Of a stretch of DNA of 64,000 nt, positions 1-13,160 are shown piece by piece (positions within the stretch are counted from its first letter, which is position 1; each line of letters opens with the position of its first letter). Made by a program: the position numbers and the translations under genes. The stretch spans positions 223,205 to 287,204 of the forward strand of contig SKCR01036774.1 in assembly GCA_019454045.1 (NCBI GenBank), read 5' to 3'. A model generated the notes under the pieces. The model did not search any database and was not told where the DNA came from. It saw only the letters and a list, made by a program, of their open reading frames with translations. This DNA comes from Zanthoxylum bungeanum. Lineage: Eukaryota; Streptophyta; Magnoliopsida; Sapindales; Rutaceae.

Positions 1-1094
1 TATATGATAAATCATCATGCATAATAACTTAGAACTCATAAAATAATATTTAAATAGGTTTCGCACTTTAGAAACCTCGTCCGGAGGTCCCAGATAAATT
101 TTTATACTCAGCACATTTGCTATTCATCTTAGTCAATAAGAAGCTCTTCCTATTTCGGCCTTAACTTTTTCTTACGAACTCCGATTTTTATAAATTTTAT
201 ATCGTCAAAAATCTAAGATCGAGTTCTACAACTTATGTGTTGAAGATTTTCCAAAATTCAGACAAGAAATTAGCCGAAAATATAGTTTAATACTCAGAAG
301 AATAGTAACTATGAATTTTGAAATAAGTTGTACATGTGGCAAAAGTTGAACCACTTCTTTTAATCCAGAAAAATCAGCCATCTCTTATAAAAGAAACACT
401 ATTCATTCATCTTCTTGATGCTTCCAAGAACGTTGATAGCTCTCTTAAAGCTCTTTCTCTCATTTTCTTCTCATTCTCACGATTTTGAGGGAAATAGTTG
501 ATGATTTCAAGCTACAAACCACACAAAGTAAGTTACTAATACTTTATCTTCCATCTTTTTCGAATTTTGAGTAAGAAAATGAAACCATCAAATTCGCACA
601 TTAAGAACCCTCAAATTTCATTTTTGCATTCTAGCTTCATTAGAGTTTGAAGCATCCATTTTCATGCATTTTATGATAGATTACCCATGCATTAAACTTT
701 GTTTAGATGAATGCCCAATTTTCCATAACATGTAAGGGCTGGTCAAATTTTCAAGTAAGTATGGGTTTTTTTGGGTTGTCTTTGTGAATGAATGATGATG
801 GTATGAGTTTTTGGTGATGTTTTAAGATGAGTTAGTGTGATGGATGTTGAAGAAAATACAATGTGTATATGAAACCCCATTGCCGAATTTTATAGTACAT
901 TAAGGGACTGTTTTGTTGATTATAGTACATTAAGGTGTTACATCATGTGTTGTGTTGTGTGGTATTGTGATGAAAACTTTTAGGTAACTATTATCAAGGC
1001 ATTTAGCCAAATCATTAATGATCACTTAGAAGAATGTGTTTGCATTTTTTTTTTTAGAAATGGTAAGGAATTATAGTTAGAAAGTAAGTTTAGT
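1..1094 (+). repeat. 5' LTR of Gypsy-derived element G, segment 1
   Basis: This segment aligns by eye with 27572 onward, the start of the 3' LTR of the same element, so the LTR begins about 21 bp outside the window. It continues at 3982-4020 and 21006-22650 after two insertions, giving an LTR of roughly 2.8 kb. Relative to the 3' copy it lacks about 180 bp corresponding to 28493-28675. No coding sequence is seen. The orientation is + because the primer site and purine tract of the element read on this strand. Confidence 0.75.
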
Positions 1095-3973
1095 TAGACT
1101 CGGCCGGCGGTTCGGTTCGGTTCCGAACCGAAACCGAACCGAACGGTTCCTGGTTCCACACTAAATGTGGAACCGGAACCGAAACTGAACCATTCGGTTC
1201 CGGTTCCATTCGATTTTTTTTTTTGCTTTATTGAAAATAAAAAATTGAGATTGATAAATTAATATAATTTAAAATTATGAATTTGAATTTATATAATAAA
1301 CTTACATTACATAATTACATTAAATTACAAATAAAATTCTTATCTAAAAAAATAAAAAAAAAATTAAATTAAAGAGCTTGAACTTAAATTTTAAAAACTC
1401 AAGTTGCCTACGTATCCTCCAGGGGTGAGAGAAATCAAAGCTCACGTAGTTCCATTACATTTTAAAGAAATTTCCCCATTGTAACTTTACAATTATTTAA
1501 ATATTTAATTATCAATCATCATAAGTGTCTGTTTATCCTTCAGCTCCAGTTCTGCTTGCACTTGCAGATGCATTATCGAACAAGTCTTCAAATTCAGCAG
1601 AGGCATCTTCTTGTTGCCTCAGATCAGCTCGGGTCCAATCATTCACACATGATGTTGCTTCTAGAATGCTTGGATGTAATGAAGATCGTCTGGCTTCCAA
1701 TATATTGCCTCTCATGCTAAAGGCTTGCTCAACCGCAACGATGGAAACATGTGTTGCCAATATCTCTTTAGCAATAATCGATAATACATGATATACATTT
1801 TGATGTCGGTTCCACCATTCAAGGATTTGAAAATTTTTACTAACTAAACTTTCAGTTGAAAACTCAAAATTTGTAGATGAATAATTATCTAATTTCGGGT
1901 TATTAGTCGTGTTAACCCTATGTTTTTTATTTCGTTGTAATAACCAACAATCAGTTGCGCTAAGTCTTGATTGCATTACGGTCGTTTCGCTACTACTAGA
2001 TTGTCCTACTGATTGCAAGTTATATCTTCTAACATAATCATTAAATAACTCTATTAAATCAATTTTTATTTTAGCTATTATTCTTTATATATCAATTTCA
2101 TCTAATATTCCTAAATATCCATAGTAAGCGGGTAAAGCACTATTCAAACCTTCTAATTTAAATCTAGGATAAAAAACAACAACAATAAGATAAAGTAAAG
2201 GAATGTCTTTAAAAGAATACAACTATTTTCGTTTCATAACATTAATAGCTTCAAACAAAACAATATCATTAGGATCACGACTATCAACATGCTCATCGAA
2301 AGTACCAATAATATTCAAACTTTCAAGAATAAATAAATGTGATGTAGGATAATAAACTCCGCTAAAAATTTTTGTAGCATCATTAAACACTTTTAAAATC
2401 TCTAGAAAAATTTCACAAATTTCCCGTTGACTAGGAAAAAGTGTGATAAGTTGAACATGTTGAGAAAAAAAACTACATAATGCATCTTTGTATTGCAAAG
2501 CTTGACATAAAAGAAAATAAGCTGAATTCCAATGTGTTGGAACATCTCGTGAAAATTTTATCGGTTTAATACCATTTACAAAACTTGTCACATTCTCTCA
2601 TAACTTGAGAAGATGACCAAATACAATTAAGTGTTTTTTTAATAGGATCAATGAAAGGTGATAATTTTTTCAAACCATCTTGAACACATAAATTAAGGAC
2701 ATGACATGTGCAACGAACATGAAAAAAGACCCCCTAAATTTGGTTCGCATATTTCTATTAAATCAGTGATTGATGCAGTATTTGCATATGCATTATCAAA
2801 TCCAACTGTTAAATTTTTACCTAATAAACCATATTCATCAAAAATTACTTTCATCATTCTATAAATATTTTATGCAGTATGTTGTTCATCAAAAACTCTA
2901 AATGCAATAAGTCGTCTTTGCATGCTTAATGATGCATCAATCTAATGGCAAGTCACACCCATGTATGAGTGTGTTCACCAATGGTCACTTCAAATATCAG
3001 AACAAATAGATAGACTCCCTTTAATATCTCCAAATGCTTCATTTAAAATAATTTTACCATTTTTGTATAATTTAAAAATTTGACGTTTTATTGTATTTCT
3101 AGTCATTTTACATGCATCAGGATTTAAAACATTTTGAACGTAATTAGTAAAAGTAATTTTTCACCAAAATTTAAAGAAACATGTGTCATACAAGTTAATT
3201 TAGCAAATTCTTCTCTATTTTTAGCATCAGAATATTTAAATAAATCTAAAGCACTCGTACCTCTACTAGATGATGTGTACCTGGCCATTTGAGTTTGCAT
3301 CGTATCAAGTCCAAGTTCAACCGCATGATGTCTTTCCAGGTGCTTGATCATATTGCCGTATCCACCAGAAAATTTGTAAGAAACCCCATAATAGTTGCAT
3401 AGTGCTCTTGACCTTCATTAGAATCGTCTAAATGAAAATGAATTTTGAAAACATCCGAGGAACGAGACTTAACTTCTATTTTCCATGAACAGATACCAGG
3501 GCCGCTCTCTTGGGTTGGCACATTTGACATTGTGTTCTCAGATGAGCTTGTCATTTGTTGTTTAAGAAATTTTAAAGAATGAGAGAATTAAAGGAATTGA
3601 GAGAATTGAGAATTGAGAAATTGGTGTGCTGAAATAATGAAAAATGACCCATATTTATATTTTTTTAGAATATTTTTGTGATACTTAAAATGCCCCTAAA
3701 ATTAGCTGTTTTTATTACTGTTATTATAGGTAATTTTGGAATTCCCCAATTTTTTTTGGACGTTGGGGCAGAGAGCCGTTAGGCTCCCTGTCCCACCCAG
3801 CCCAAGCCGTTGGGCTGGCCCCCCAACGGCTAGTAGCCATTGGAACTACTGGAACCTTTTGGTTCCAGCGTTTCCAACTGGTTCGGTTGTGGTAGGAACC
3901 CTAACCGAACCGGTCAGGTTCTGGTTCCGGTTGGAACCGGACCGGTTCGGAACCGGAACCTTGGCCGGGTCTA
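1095..3973 (-). mobile_element. hAT DNA transposon, copy 1 (decayed, longer copy)
   Basis: The element is bounded by imperfect terminal inverted repeats (TAGACTCGGCC at the left, CCGGGTCTA at the right) and by a perfect 8-bp target duplication AGTTTAGT at 1087-1094 and 3974-3981. Eight-base duplications are the hAT hallmark. Both subterminal regions are rich in GGTTC/GAACC words, which can fold back on each other. The empty site is preserved at 28830 in the 3' LTR of G. The transposase on the minus strand is broken, so the copy is not autonomous. Copy 2 lies at 47693-50084. Confidence 0.9.
1533..3554 (-). pseudogene. hAT transposase remnant (BED zinc finger, catalytic core, dimerisation domain)
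   Basis: Reading on the minus strand, an N-terminal piece (3348-3554) and the next frame (3124-3351, ending its finger with HLERHH) look like a BED zinc finger, split by a frameshift near 3380 that also disturbs the cysteines. The piece at 2223-2591 resembles the RNase-H-like core (RDVPTHWNSAY motif). The piece at 1533-2018 carries the C-terminal hAT dimerisation signature, with WWNRHQ, LSIIAKEILA and VEQAFS. Stops and frameshifts separate the pieces. An intact protein of this family would be roughly 650-700 aa and act in the nucleus on transposon ends. Confidence 0.85.
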
Positions 3974-3981
3974 AGTTTAGT

Positions 3982-4020
3982 AATGATTTAGCATGAGTTG
4001 GTTTTAGCTTAAGTTGAACT
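3982..4020 (+). repeat. 5' LTR of element G, segment 2
   Basis: This short stretch between hAT copy 1 and Copia C1 matches 28831-28870 of the 3' LTR of G. It shows that the hAT copy and C1 are independent insertions into one LTR. Confidence 0.75.
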
Positions 4021-4807
4021 TGTTAGACAGTTATGACCCATAGCGTCACTATTTGTAAAAGACATTGTGTTTTTGTACAAATTAATTATGTAGCAATGGA
4101 AATTTCCTTTTATCATTTCGTAATTGGATTACTTAAATGTGTGAGTGATGAAAGTCTTTATGATTAGTTCCGGATTGAGATGATATGAGACAGTATCAAT
4201 CCACCGACAGTTTAATCATTAAATATCCATAGTCGTAGTATTATCGAGACTGGACATCGATAATGCGGAATAGACTAGTATCGCACTTGTGCGTGTTATG
4301 GAAGCGTAATAGCATAGTTCTCATATATTTAAGTATTGGATACTTATGCAAGTGTGGTAGGAGGTTGTGTTTTACCGATGGTACGGAAAACAGCTTCGCT
4401 CTGGATAGACCCCACTGAATCCCATTGGTAGTATGACTATGTGTCTATGGGAGTCCGTATCAGGGTAGGTGTATTTGGTCTTAACCTGAGACTTGCATCG
4501 CTAGTACTTGCGAAAATCAATACGCTTTGCTTTTGGTCATCCAGGACTTTAATAGGTTCTGTGTACACCTCTTCTGGGTTTATTGAGAATCGTAGTGTAT
4601 TGGGTGTGATGTCAAGATGGAAGTATCACTTCAGTCATATGGAGATGATGGTCACGCAGGGATACAGAACTGGTTCTCTAAAAGGTTGCAACTGTCGGGA
4701 TAATATGACTAGGTCATGATTATCTGATAATAAAGAGACTATTTACTTATGATCCGATATATGCTTCGTACGAGGCAGACACTATTCCAGCCCCAGGCCT
4801 TGCATGT
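4021..4807 (+). repeat. 5' LTR of C1, first part
   Basis: Matches 19316-20102 of the 3' LTR with scattered differences. The part ends in CATGT (4803-4807), which is the target duplication of L1. The LTR resumes at 12001. The total length without L1 is 1932 bp. Confidence 0.9.
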
Positions 4808-5429
4808 TGTATGGGCCAAATTTGGTCCAGGGGTAATTTTGTCCTTTTACTCCAGGCCCAAGCTTCTACCTCAAAAAGAAGCCCCAATGTTTAAAGTGTA
4901 TAGAGGCCCAGAGATTCACAAGCCCAGGCCCAGTGAGATATCACGTGCTCAAAGCACAATCAGGGCTCACTCCTTGCCAGTCCACTTAACGCCTTAGCTC
5001 ATAAACACCATTCATAACCCATCCGTTCCAGCCTACAAACAAACAAAATGCAGTAATTGCATCTCATGAAGTCGACCGTTATTATGACCCAACGGACGAG
5101 CAATCAAATGGCAATAAAGGCACTCGTTACTAGAGCATGTATATATGAAGAAAAAGGCTCCAAGAGGCAGAATAAAACTTCTAGTTGATCACACCACCGA
5201 CTGACCGCCCACACGGCACCCTACGAAGCTCAAGGTAGTATCCAACCTTTGACTTCCCACTTTCTAACTCCTTAGTACCTTCACTGACTTGAGCGTCGGA
5301 GTGCCCCCGGAACCCACCACACCGGTGGGCAGTACTCGCGCTCACTCGACATCTTTGTTTTGCAGGATCGCTAGCGCCCCTTTCGACAAAATCTCAATTG
5401 TGGACCTCGGGCGAAAACCAGTGTCTACA
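4808..5429 (+). repeat. 5' LTR of L1
   Basis: Starts TGTATGGGCC and ends GTGTCTACA. It pairs with 11376-11995 and also resembles the LTR at 31193-31814 of L2. Confidence 0.92.
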
Positions 5430-5430
5430 A

Positions 5431-5449
5431 TTTGGCGCCCACCGTGGGG
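5431..5449 (+). other. Primer-binding site of L1
   Basis: The TTTGGCGCCCACCGTGGGG sequence immediately follows the LTR, a form of primer site I associate with plant Gypsy elements of the Tat/Ogre group. The lineage is recalled, not tested. Confidence 0.7.
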
Positions 5450-7247
5450 CCCTAGCGGTTCATAGCATGCAAAGATCTTTTCATCTACGATCCTTTCAAA
5501 CACCCATAGACGACACACAACAAGCAGACTCCAGATTTTATGATCATCAAATTAGCCATCCTCCAAAGATAATTACAAACGTTGGGACACATTTCTTCAA
5601 ACCTCCCGAAGGCTTGAGGCTTCGGGTCACCCCAATAATCACATCGTCTGATCTAATTTATAAAGAGTACTCAAGGATACGGCAAGTGGAAGTTCACCAT
5701 CAGACGACCATCCACTTAATCACCGAAAGAGCCTCCACGATTCCCCAGCCGACCGATCACAATAAGTCACCTCCTCCATAAGAAAGGAAATACAAAGTTC
5801 AAAATGGTGATCCTCTCTAGCCTACCCGGTGTCAGACTTCCAGTGGACCAACACTTGGATCATTCTACACACTTCCACCAATTGACCAGAGAATGTCCTA
5901 TAATCCACAGCCATACTCCAATTAACCAATAAGTATTCTCTTTAACTAACATCCATTCGAGACTGCTTGGGGCGGATACCATCTCTTGATGGCATAGATA
6001 AAATGTCATTCCCTTCAGACTGCGTAGGAGGATTGCCATCACTTTTAGACTACATAAAAGAAGAGTCACCTTCTCCAAAAGGCGTTAAGATGATTCCCGT
6101 TTCCTCCACAAGACATTAATGGATTGTCAACAATTCTAGACTCCATTCGACCATAGTCTCAATGACCTACGTAACAAGGATGTTCCAGTCGACATTATTA
6201 GAGGACATAAGGAGAAAGTCATTTCCTCCGTACAACAAGGTGATCATCAACTCCTCACTACTTCCAAATATTGACATCTCCTCCAAACGAAGAACATTGT
6301 TAATCTTCTGGATGATGTGAATGATTTACCATCCCCTTCAGAAGACGTGTGTGTAATGTCATCTTCCTCAGTCTACATTGATGGAATGTCGTCTGCTCCA
6401 TAAGACGTGGAATGATGTTATCTTTTCCAGGCGACATGAATGAGAGGATTTTATTATTCTCTGGATGATATGAAAAAGGTCTTGTAGACTAAGTGGTGAA
6501 CCTCTTGAACCTCCAATAGGTCCATTCGGTCGTTGACTCATGGATTCTTATCAGATCAAGAAAAGTGACTCTCATTGACCTCCGATTAGGCCCAATCTAC
6601 CGCGGCTCTATCGACCTTCACTAGCTCTATGGACCTTTCGACTAAACAATATCAGGTGACGTGGAATATGCCCTATTACATGCCCATAATTTGAAATCTC
6701 CACTCGACCAAAAATTGGGCTAGATATATCCAAATTTCCATCCACATCCAGTCTACACTCGTTGAAAGAGCACCCTGCCTCAGGAAGCACATTAGAACTG
6801 GCCCAGCTTGGTGCCGAAAGCCAGGGTAACCCTCGAACCACTCACGATACCCATAAGGCACCAACCAACCCACACATCATCTTGCGACCAGTCGGTTGAC
6901 CTTCACCCCTGAGTCCAAAATACATTACAGGGCAACCAACTCACGATCGAATGACAAGTTCGTTCTACTTAGGGGGAGGAGGGTATCCAATGGTGTTGAC
7001 ATAACTTCATCCACAAACTAAGTGTTCCTCTCACGAGGCTTGACAAACTAGGTGGGAGCATCATAATCTGGGATATTGAGTCGAGTCCATGAGAAGTAGC
7101 GGTGGGAGCACACTCACGAAGGTTGAACAGGTATCCACAGATAAAGTCGACACCCTCACGGTATGAGTCATATAGAATATTAAAAAAAAATGGAATCGAT
7201 GGAGTCTGCACCCTCACGATGGGTCTTTAGCATCAAAGCCATTGTCA
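5450..7247. other. Non-coding interior of L1, degenerate short repeats
   Basis: No retroviral domain is visible; the reading frame after the primer site is soon closed by stops. From about 5940 to 6470 the sequence is built of loosely repeated units of roughly 50-60 bp containing words such as GACGTG, CCTCCA and AGAC. From 6480 on it resembles the dispersed units found at 9200-10430. Confidence 0.5.
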
Positions 7248-7990
7248 TCAAGTGATAATGTTTGAAAAACGGACTCCACTGCTCCAAGAAGTCTCCGTTT
7301 CAAATCGTAGGGATGACGATGTCGAGCTCGTCTTACAGCAGCGACAAAGCTGGATGCGTAATTGTTGAACATCTGTTATCTGGTCTCCCCTCACTTGAAT
7401 CAAGGTCGTATCGGGAACTTCTTGTGAAGTTGACAATTCTAGCATCTCCTCTCTGTTTTCATTTTCATATGCATTCATATCAGGGATTACATATATATCG
7501 GTATCATTGGTTTCCCCATCTAAAACTGGGATATCTAATCTTGAGGAAGGTATTACTCTGGCTTCTTCAACATCAACATTCCGACTACTATCCCCTTCAT
7601 TAGGCACTGAGGAAGGACCGTTGTCACCGCCCAACTGTTGTGGTGGTAATTTAGCATCACAAACCAGAGATACCTCAATTATTCCTGACTCGGGTGTACC
7701 GGTCGCTGATGACGAATCAACAGCCACAACATCAAGCTTAGAAGCTAACAAATTCTTTTTTTGAATTTGAATCAACAATAACTCCCTGATTGGAATCACC
7801 ATGAGATTGAGATGTGCTTTCCCCTTCAAGAGCTTTTTACGGCCAACTGCAAGCATATCGGTACGGCTCTTATTCTTGTCCATCTTATCTACTCTTGATT
7901 TAGAACCCACTGTAACTCAAACAGAAATCACTTCCTCCGACAAAAAAAATCTTCTTCACCATTAGATCATTCCTCTATATACTTAACCGC
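7248..7990 (-). pseudogene. Probable captured host-gene fragment inside L1 (coiled-coil protein N-terminus)
   Basis: A 220-aa open frame (7248-7910) runs antisense to L1. Near its N-terminus it has MDKNKSRTDMLAVGRKKL, which resembles the conserved start of large plant coiled-coil proteins of the MDKNKxRTDLLAAGRKKLQ type; that likeness is from memory. The rest is acidic and serine-rich, with an ATLVQ/RxDQxTDV-like end (TTLIQVRGDQITDVQ). Sequence upstream (to about 7990) looks like a 5' leader. It has no tie to any retrotransposon domain. It could instead be a chance open frame, but the length and composition argue against that. Confidence 0.5.
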
Positions 7991-9200
<1,210 letters not shown>

Positions 9201-10430
9201 CAACCAAATTTTATCTAGTCAGGTAGTATGAAAATTCTTTTGGACCTTCATCAGGTCTAGTAGAGTGGTGACTCTCATAGACATTTATTGGTTTCATCCG
9301 ACCGTGTCTCATGGACATTTGCCAGGTCCATTTGACAATAGTCTCATTGTCAGGTAGAATGAAGATTCGGTTGGACCTACATCAAGTTCATTCGACCATA
9401 GCTTCATGGACCTTCTTTAGGTCCATTGGACAACTCCATTCGACAGCAATCTCATGGATAGATAGAATGAAAATTCATTTGGACCATAGCTTCGTGGATC
9501 TCTATTAGGTCCATTCGACCTTTAACCCTCACTGACCTTTGTTTGGACTAGTAGAGTAAGGACGACAGTATGAGGAATAAAGACCCTCATTGATTTTTAA
9601 CAGGTATCGTAGTATGAGTGAAACTCTCTTTGACCTTTCTTAGGTCTAATAGAGTCAGGAATGATGGCCTAGGACTTTCGTATAGTCCTTTAGTCAAGTC
9701 CATTTGACAGTAGCGTTGTAGAAGAGTAAAGAAGTAATAACCTTCACCAAAGCTCATCCCATTGTAGTATCTTAGGCCTTCTTTCGGTCTAGTGTAGTAA
9801 GAAGTGAATTTGATACATATTCAACAAGTCCATACGACAAGTCCATTCAACCGTAGTCTCATAGACCTCCATCAGGTCTAGTAGAGTAAAGACCCTCATT
9901 GATCCATATCAGATCATGTAGAATGAAGAATGAGGACCCCATGGATCTTCATCACATATGAAGTGTGTAGACTCCCATGAACCTTCATCAGGTATAGTGG
10001 AGCGTGTATACTTTCTTGGACCTTCATTGGGTCGTGTAAAGTATAAACTCAAGTGTACCTTATTCAACTGTAGTATAATGAAAACTTTCTTAGACCTCAT
10101 TCAGATCAGGTAATTTGTAGACTCTCTTGTACTTTCATCATTATGAATGGTCATCTTGATACATAAGACAATGAAACATCCTCCATATGGGACATCATTA
10201 TCAACCTTCTGCCCAGTCGACACAACAGGCACGTAAAGGATCTCTCATTGTTTCAATCAAACAGAGTATGCTTCTTATATTGAAGAGCAATTGACAAGTC
10301 ACTCGACAAATCCTCCAGACGACGGACCCGGATTACTCTTGTATGGAGTGTATGCCGAACCTTCATATGGTTCAGTCGACTGGGAACATCTCTCTTTGCA
10401 CGTGTAGAGTCAATATATGTCATTCATCTG
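9201..10430. repeat. Degenerate tandem-like repeats of L1
   Basis: Many loosely repeated units of tens of bases contain CTTCATCAGGTCTAGTAGAGTAA-like and CCATTCGACC-like words. They look like older, decayed versions of the ordered array that follows. Related CTTCATCTGGTCCAG words occur in L2 (30066-31010). Confidence 0.6.
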
Positions 10431-11250
10431 GTCTTGAAAAATTTTGAAGACTCCCCTGATCCATGGAGATTGTCCTGACCTTCATCTGGTTCAGTCGACC
10501 GGGGACATTCCCCATTGACTCATGTCGAGTCAAGTTGTAGACATGGATTACACATGTCGTATGACTTATATCTTCCTAGACTCATCAAGTCCCGTCGACC
10601 GGGGACATCCCCCACTGACTCATGTCGAGTCAAATTGTAGACATGTTTAACACATGTCGTATGAATCATATCCTGAATCTTCATCTAGATCAGTCGACCG
10701 GGGACATTCCCCATGGACTCATGACGAGTCAAGTTGTAGACATGGATTACACATGTCGTATGACTTATATCTTCCTGGACTCATCAAGTCCCGTCGACCC
10801 GGGACATCCCTCACTAACTCATGTCGAGTCAAATTGTAGACATGTTTAACACTTTTCGTATGAATCATATCCTGAATCTTCATTTCGATCAGTCGACCGG
10901 GGACATTCCCCATGGACTCATGTCGAGTCAAGTTGTAGACATGGATTACACATGTCGTATGACTTATATCTTCCTTAACTCATCGAGTCCAGTCGACCGG
11001 GGACATCCCTCATTGACTCATGTCGAGTCAAGTTATAAACATGGATTACACATGTCGTATGACTTATATCTTCCTGGACTCATCAAGTCTAGTCGACCGG
11101 GGACATCTCCCATTGACTCATGTCGAGTCAAGTTGTAGACATGGAATATACATGTTGTATGGCTTATATCTTGACCTACATCTGGTTCAATCGATTAGGT
11201 ACTTTCCCAATGGCTCATGTAGAGTCAAGCTCATAACTTGACATTCATTT
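10410..11250. repeat. About 100-bp tandem array with palindromic core (L1)
   Basis: The word GACTCATGTCGAGTC, or a one-base variant, recurs at 10517, 10617, 10716, 10816, 10915, 11015 and 11115, that is every 99-100 bp. Alternate units are more alike, giving a roughly 200-bp higher-order period. Each unit also carries AGTCGACCGGGGACAT and ACATGTCGTATG. Several cores extend to 7-bp arms, TTGACTC and GAGTCAA, around ATGTC. Open frames across this array simply follow the repeat and are not genes. Confidence 0.9.
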
Positions 11251-11375
11251 GGTCCAATCAATAGGCAGCATCAACGTTCGAGTACACCTACATGATATGG
11301 CATCGTCCCAGAAGACACATGCGTCAAGTACTCTCCAAGCCAAGGACTCATTGACTTAGAGAGTAGGGGACAAAC

Positions 11376-11995
11376 TGTATGGGCCAATTTGGTCCAGGGG
11401 CAATTTCGTCCTTTTACTCCAGGCCCAAGCTTCTACCTCAAAAAGAAGCCCCAATGTTTAAAGTGTATAGAGGCCCAGAGATTCACAAGCCCAGGCCCAG
11501 TGAGATATCACGTGCTCAAAGCACAATCAGGGCTCACTCCACGCCAGTCCACTTAACGTCTTAGCTCATAAACATCATTCATAACCCATCCATTCCAGCC
11601 TACAAACGGGCAAAATGCAGTAATTGCATCTCATGAAGTCGACCGTTATTATGACCCAACGGACGAGCAATCAAATGGCAATAAAGGCACTCGTTACTAG
11701 AGCATGTATATATAAAGAAAAGGCTTCAAGAGGCAGAAGAAAACTTCTAGCTGATCACACCACCGACTGACCGCCTTCACGGCACCCTACGAAGCTCAAG
11801 GTAGTATCCAATCTTTGACTTCCCACTTTCTAACTCCTTAGTACCTTCACTGACTTGAGCGTCGGAGTGCCCCCGGAACCCACCACACCGGTGGGCAGTA
11901 CTCCCGCTCACTCTACATCTTTGTTTTGCTGGATCGCTAGCGCCCCTTTCGATAAAATCTCAATTTTGGACCTCGGGCGAAAACCAGTGTCTACA
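11376..11995 (+). repeat. 3' LTR of L1
   Basis: Preceded by a purine-rich AGAGAGTAGGGGA tract (11358-11370). It ends TCTACA, followed by the CATGT duplication. Confidence 0.92.
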
Positions 11996-12000
11996 CATGT

Positions 12001-13145
12001 GACATTAGTTACTGGATCACGAGATACGCAATACTACGTATACTACGCCTGACATAGATCATATATTCCATTAAGAATATTTCTGGAGAATTGGGTAGGC
12101 ATGGCGCTTTGCTAGAAGCCAACATTGTCTCGTAAATCGGTAAGAACGTAGTACAAGGTACGTACGTGTTCGGATAGTCCGACGACCGGATTTACTGCCA
12201 ACATATCCAGGGATCTCTTGGGTCGCTTCCTGAAGATTCACTAATGACGTTTGATTCGAACTTTATTAATCTAGGATTAATAGCGGAGAGACTTTATCTG
12301 TGATAAAGTACTATTTGAAGAGAGAGAACGATTAATTTGGAATTAATCGATAAAATAATATATTCGATATATTATACGAAATTGGATTTCAACGCGGAAT
12401 TAAAGTTAGATTTTAATTCGGGATAACGAATTGATTTAGAATTAATTCGCAAGCGACATGAATAGTAATTTTGCTAGGCATGATTATTTAATTAAATTTA
12501 ATTTAATTACGACGCAGCGGAAAAACTCGTTAATTCAGAATTAACAAAACCGAGCCCAGAATGTGTTTGCGACGCCACTCCGATTTTGAATCAAGTGTGG
12601 CCGCAAGTCACATCGCGAGTCACATCACTTGTCACTTTAGTGATAGATGTCTAAGTCACCTTTTTGGTGAGTGACATGCAGTCACTATTCATGATGTTGG
12701 TTGGTGTGGGCATTTAATGCCATTTTGGAGCCAAAAATTTGCTTTGACTTTGGTAAAGCATATACCAAATTTTTGGGTAATTGTTTTTAGAAAACAAAGA
12801 AACAAAACACAAAAACTCTCTCATTCTCTCAAGCAAAACCGTGAACTCCTAAGTGGTGAAGGAAGATTTGATTTTCTTTCATCTTTTGCTAGCACAATCT
12901 AAGGATCGAACAAGATGATAGGGAACCAAACTTAGAGCTTGGAATTTCCTTTGAAGCTTGGAGCTTGCAAATCTTCTTCAACAAAACAAGGGCTTGGCCG
13001 AATCTCATCTCAAAGGGAAGGAGAAATTTTTGTTGCGCATCACATCCAATCTGATCATTGTAAGTGTGTTTCTGCCACTCTTCTTTGCGTATTCATTCAA
13101 TTTTCTATGCTTATATTGATCTTGGGACCACCCTAGAAACCAACA
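12001..13145 (+). repeat. 5' LTR of C1, second part
   Basis: Resumes the LTR after L1. It contains the inverted-repeat array (12266-12545) and ends CCAACA just before the primer site. Relative to this copy, the 3' LTR has lost 12227-12479 (253 bp). Confidence 0.9.
12266..12545. repeat. Array of short inverted repeats with 3-nt spacers in C1 LTR
   Basis: At least seven separate perfect or near-perfect inverted repeats follow one another. Examples are TTAATC-TAG-GATTAA (12266-12280), ACTTTATC-TGT-GATAAAGT, CGATTAATT-TGG-AATTAATCG, CGAAAT-TGG-ATTTCG and GTTAATT-CAG-AATTAAC (12529-12545). Arms are 6-10 bp. The same arrangement is found in the LTRs at 31875 and 38450. The function is unknown. Confidence 0.8.
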
Positions 13146-13146
13146 A

Positions 13147-13160
13147 TGGTATCATGGAGC
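13147..13160 (+). other. Primer-binding site of C1
   Basis: TGGTATCATGGAGC directly follows the LTR end and approximates TGGTATCAGAGC, the complement of the initiator tRNA-Met 3' end used by most plant Copia elements. Confidence 0.8.

Noticed and set aside
10622..11241. Several overlapping open frames of 70-105 aa on both strands
   Set aside because: They follow the 100-bp tandem repeat; the encoded peptides repeat with it and differ between frames without any family likeness.
10410..11250. CRISPR-like regular repeats
   Set aside because: Units are contiguous tandem repeats without unique spacers, in plant nuclear DNA.
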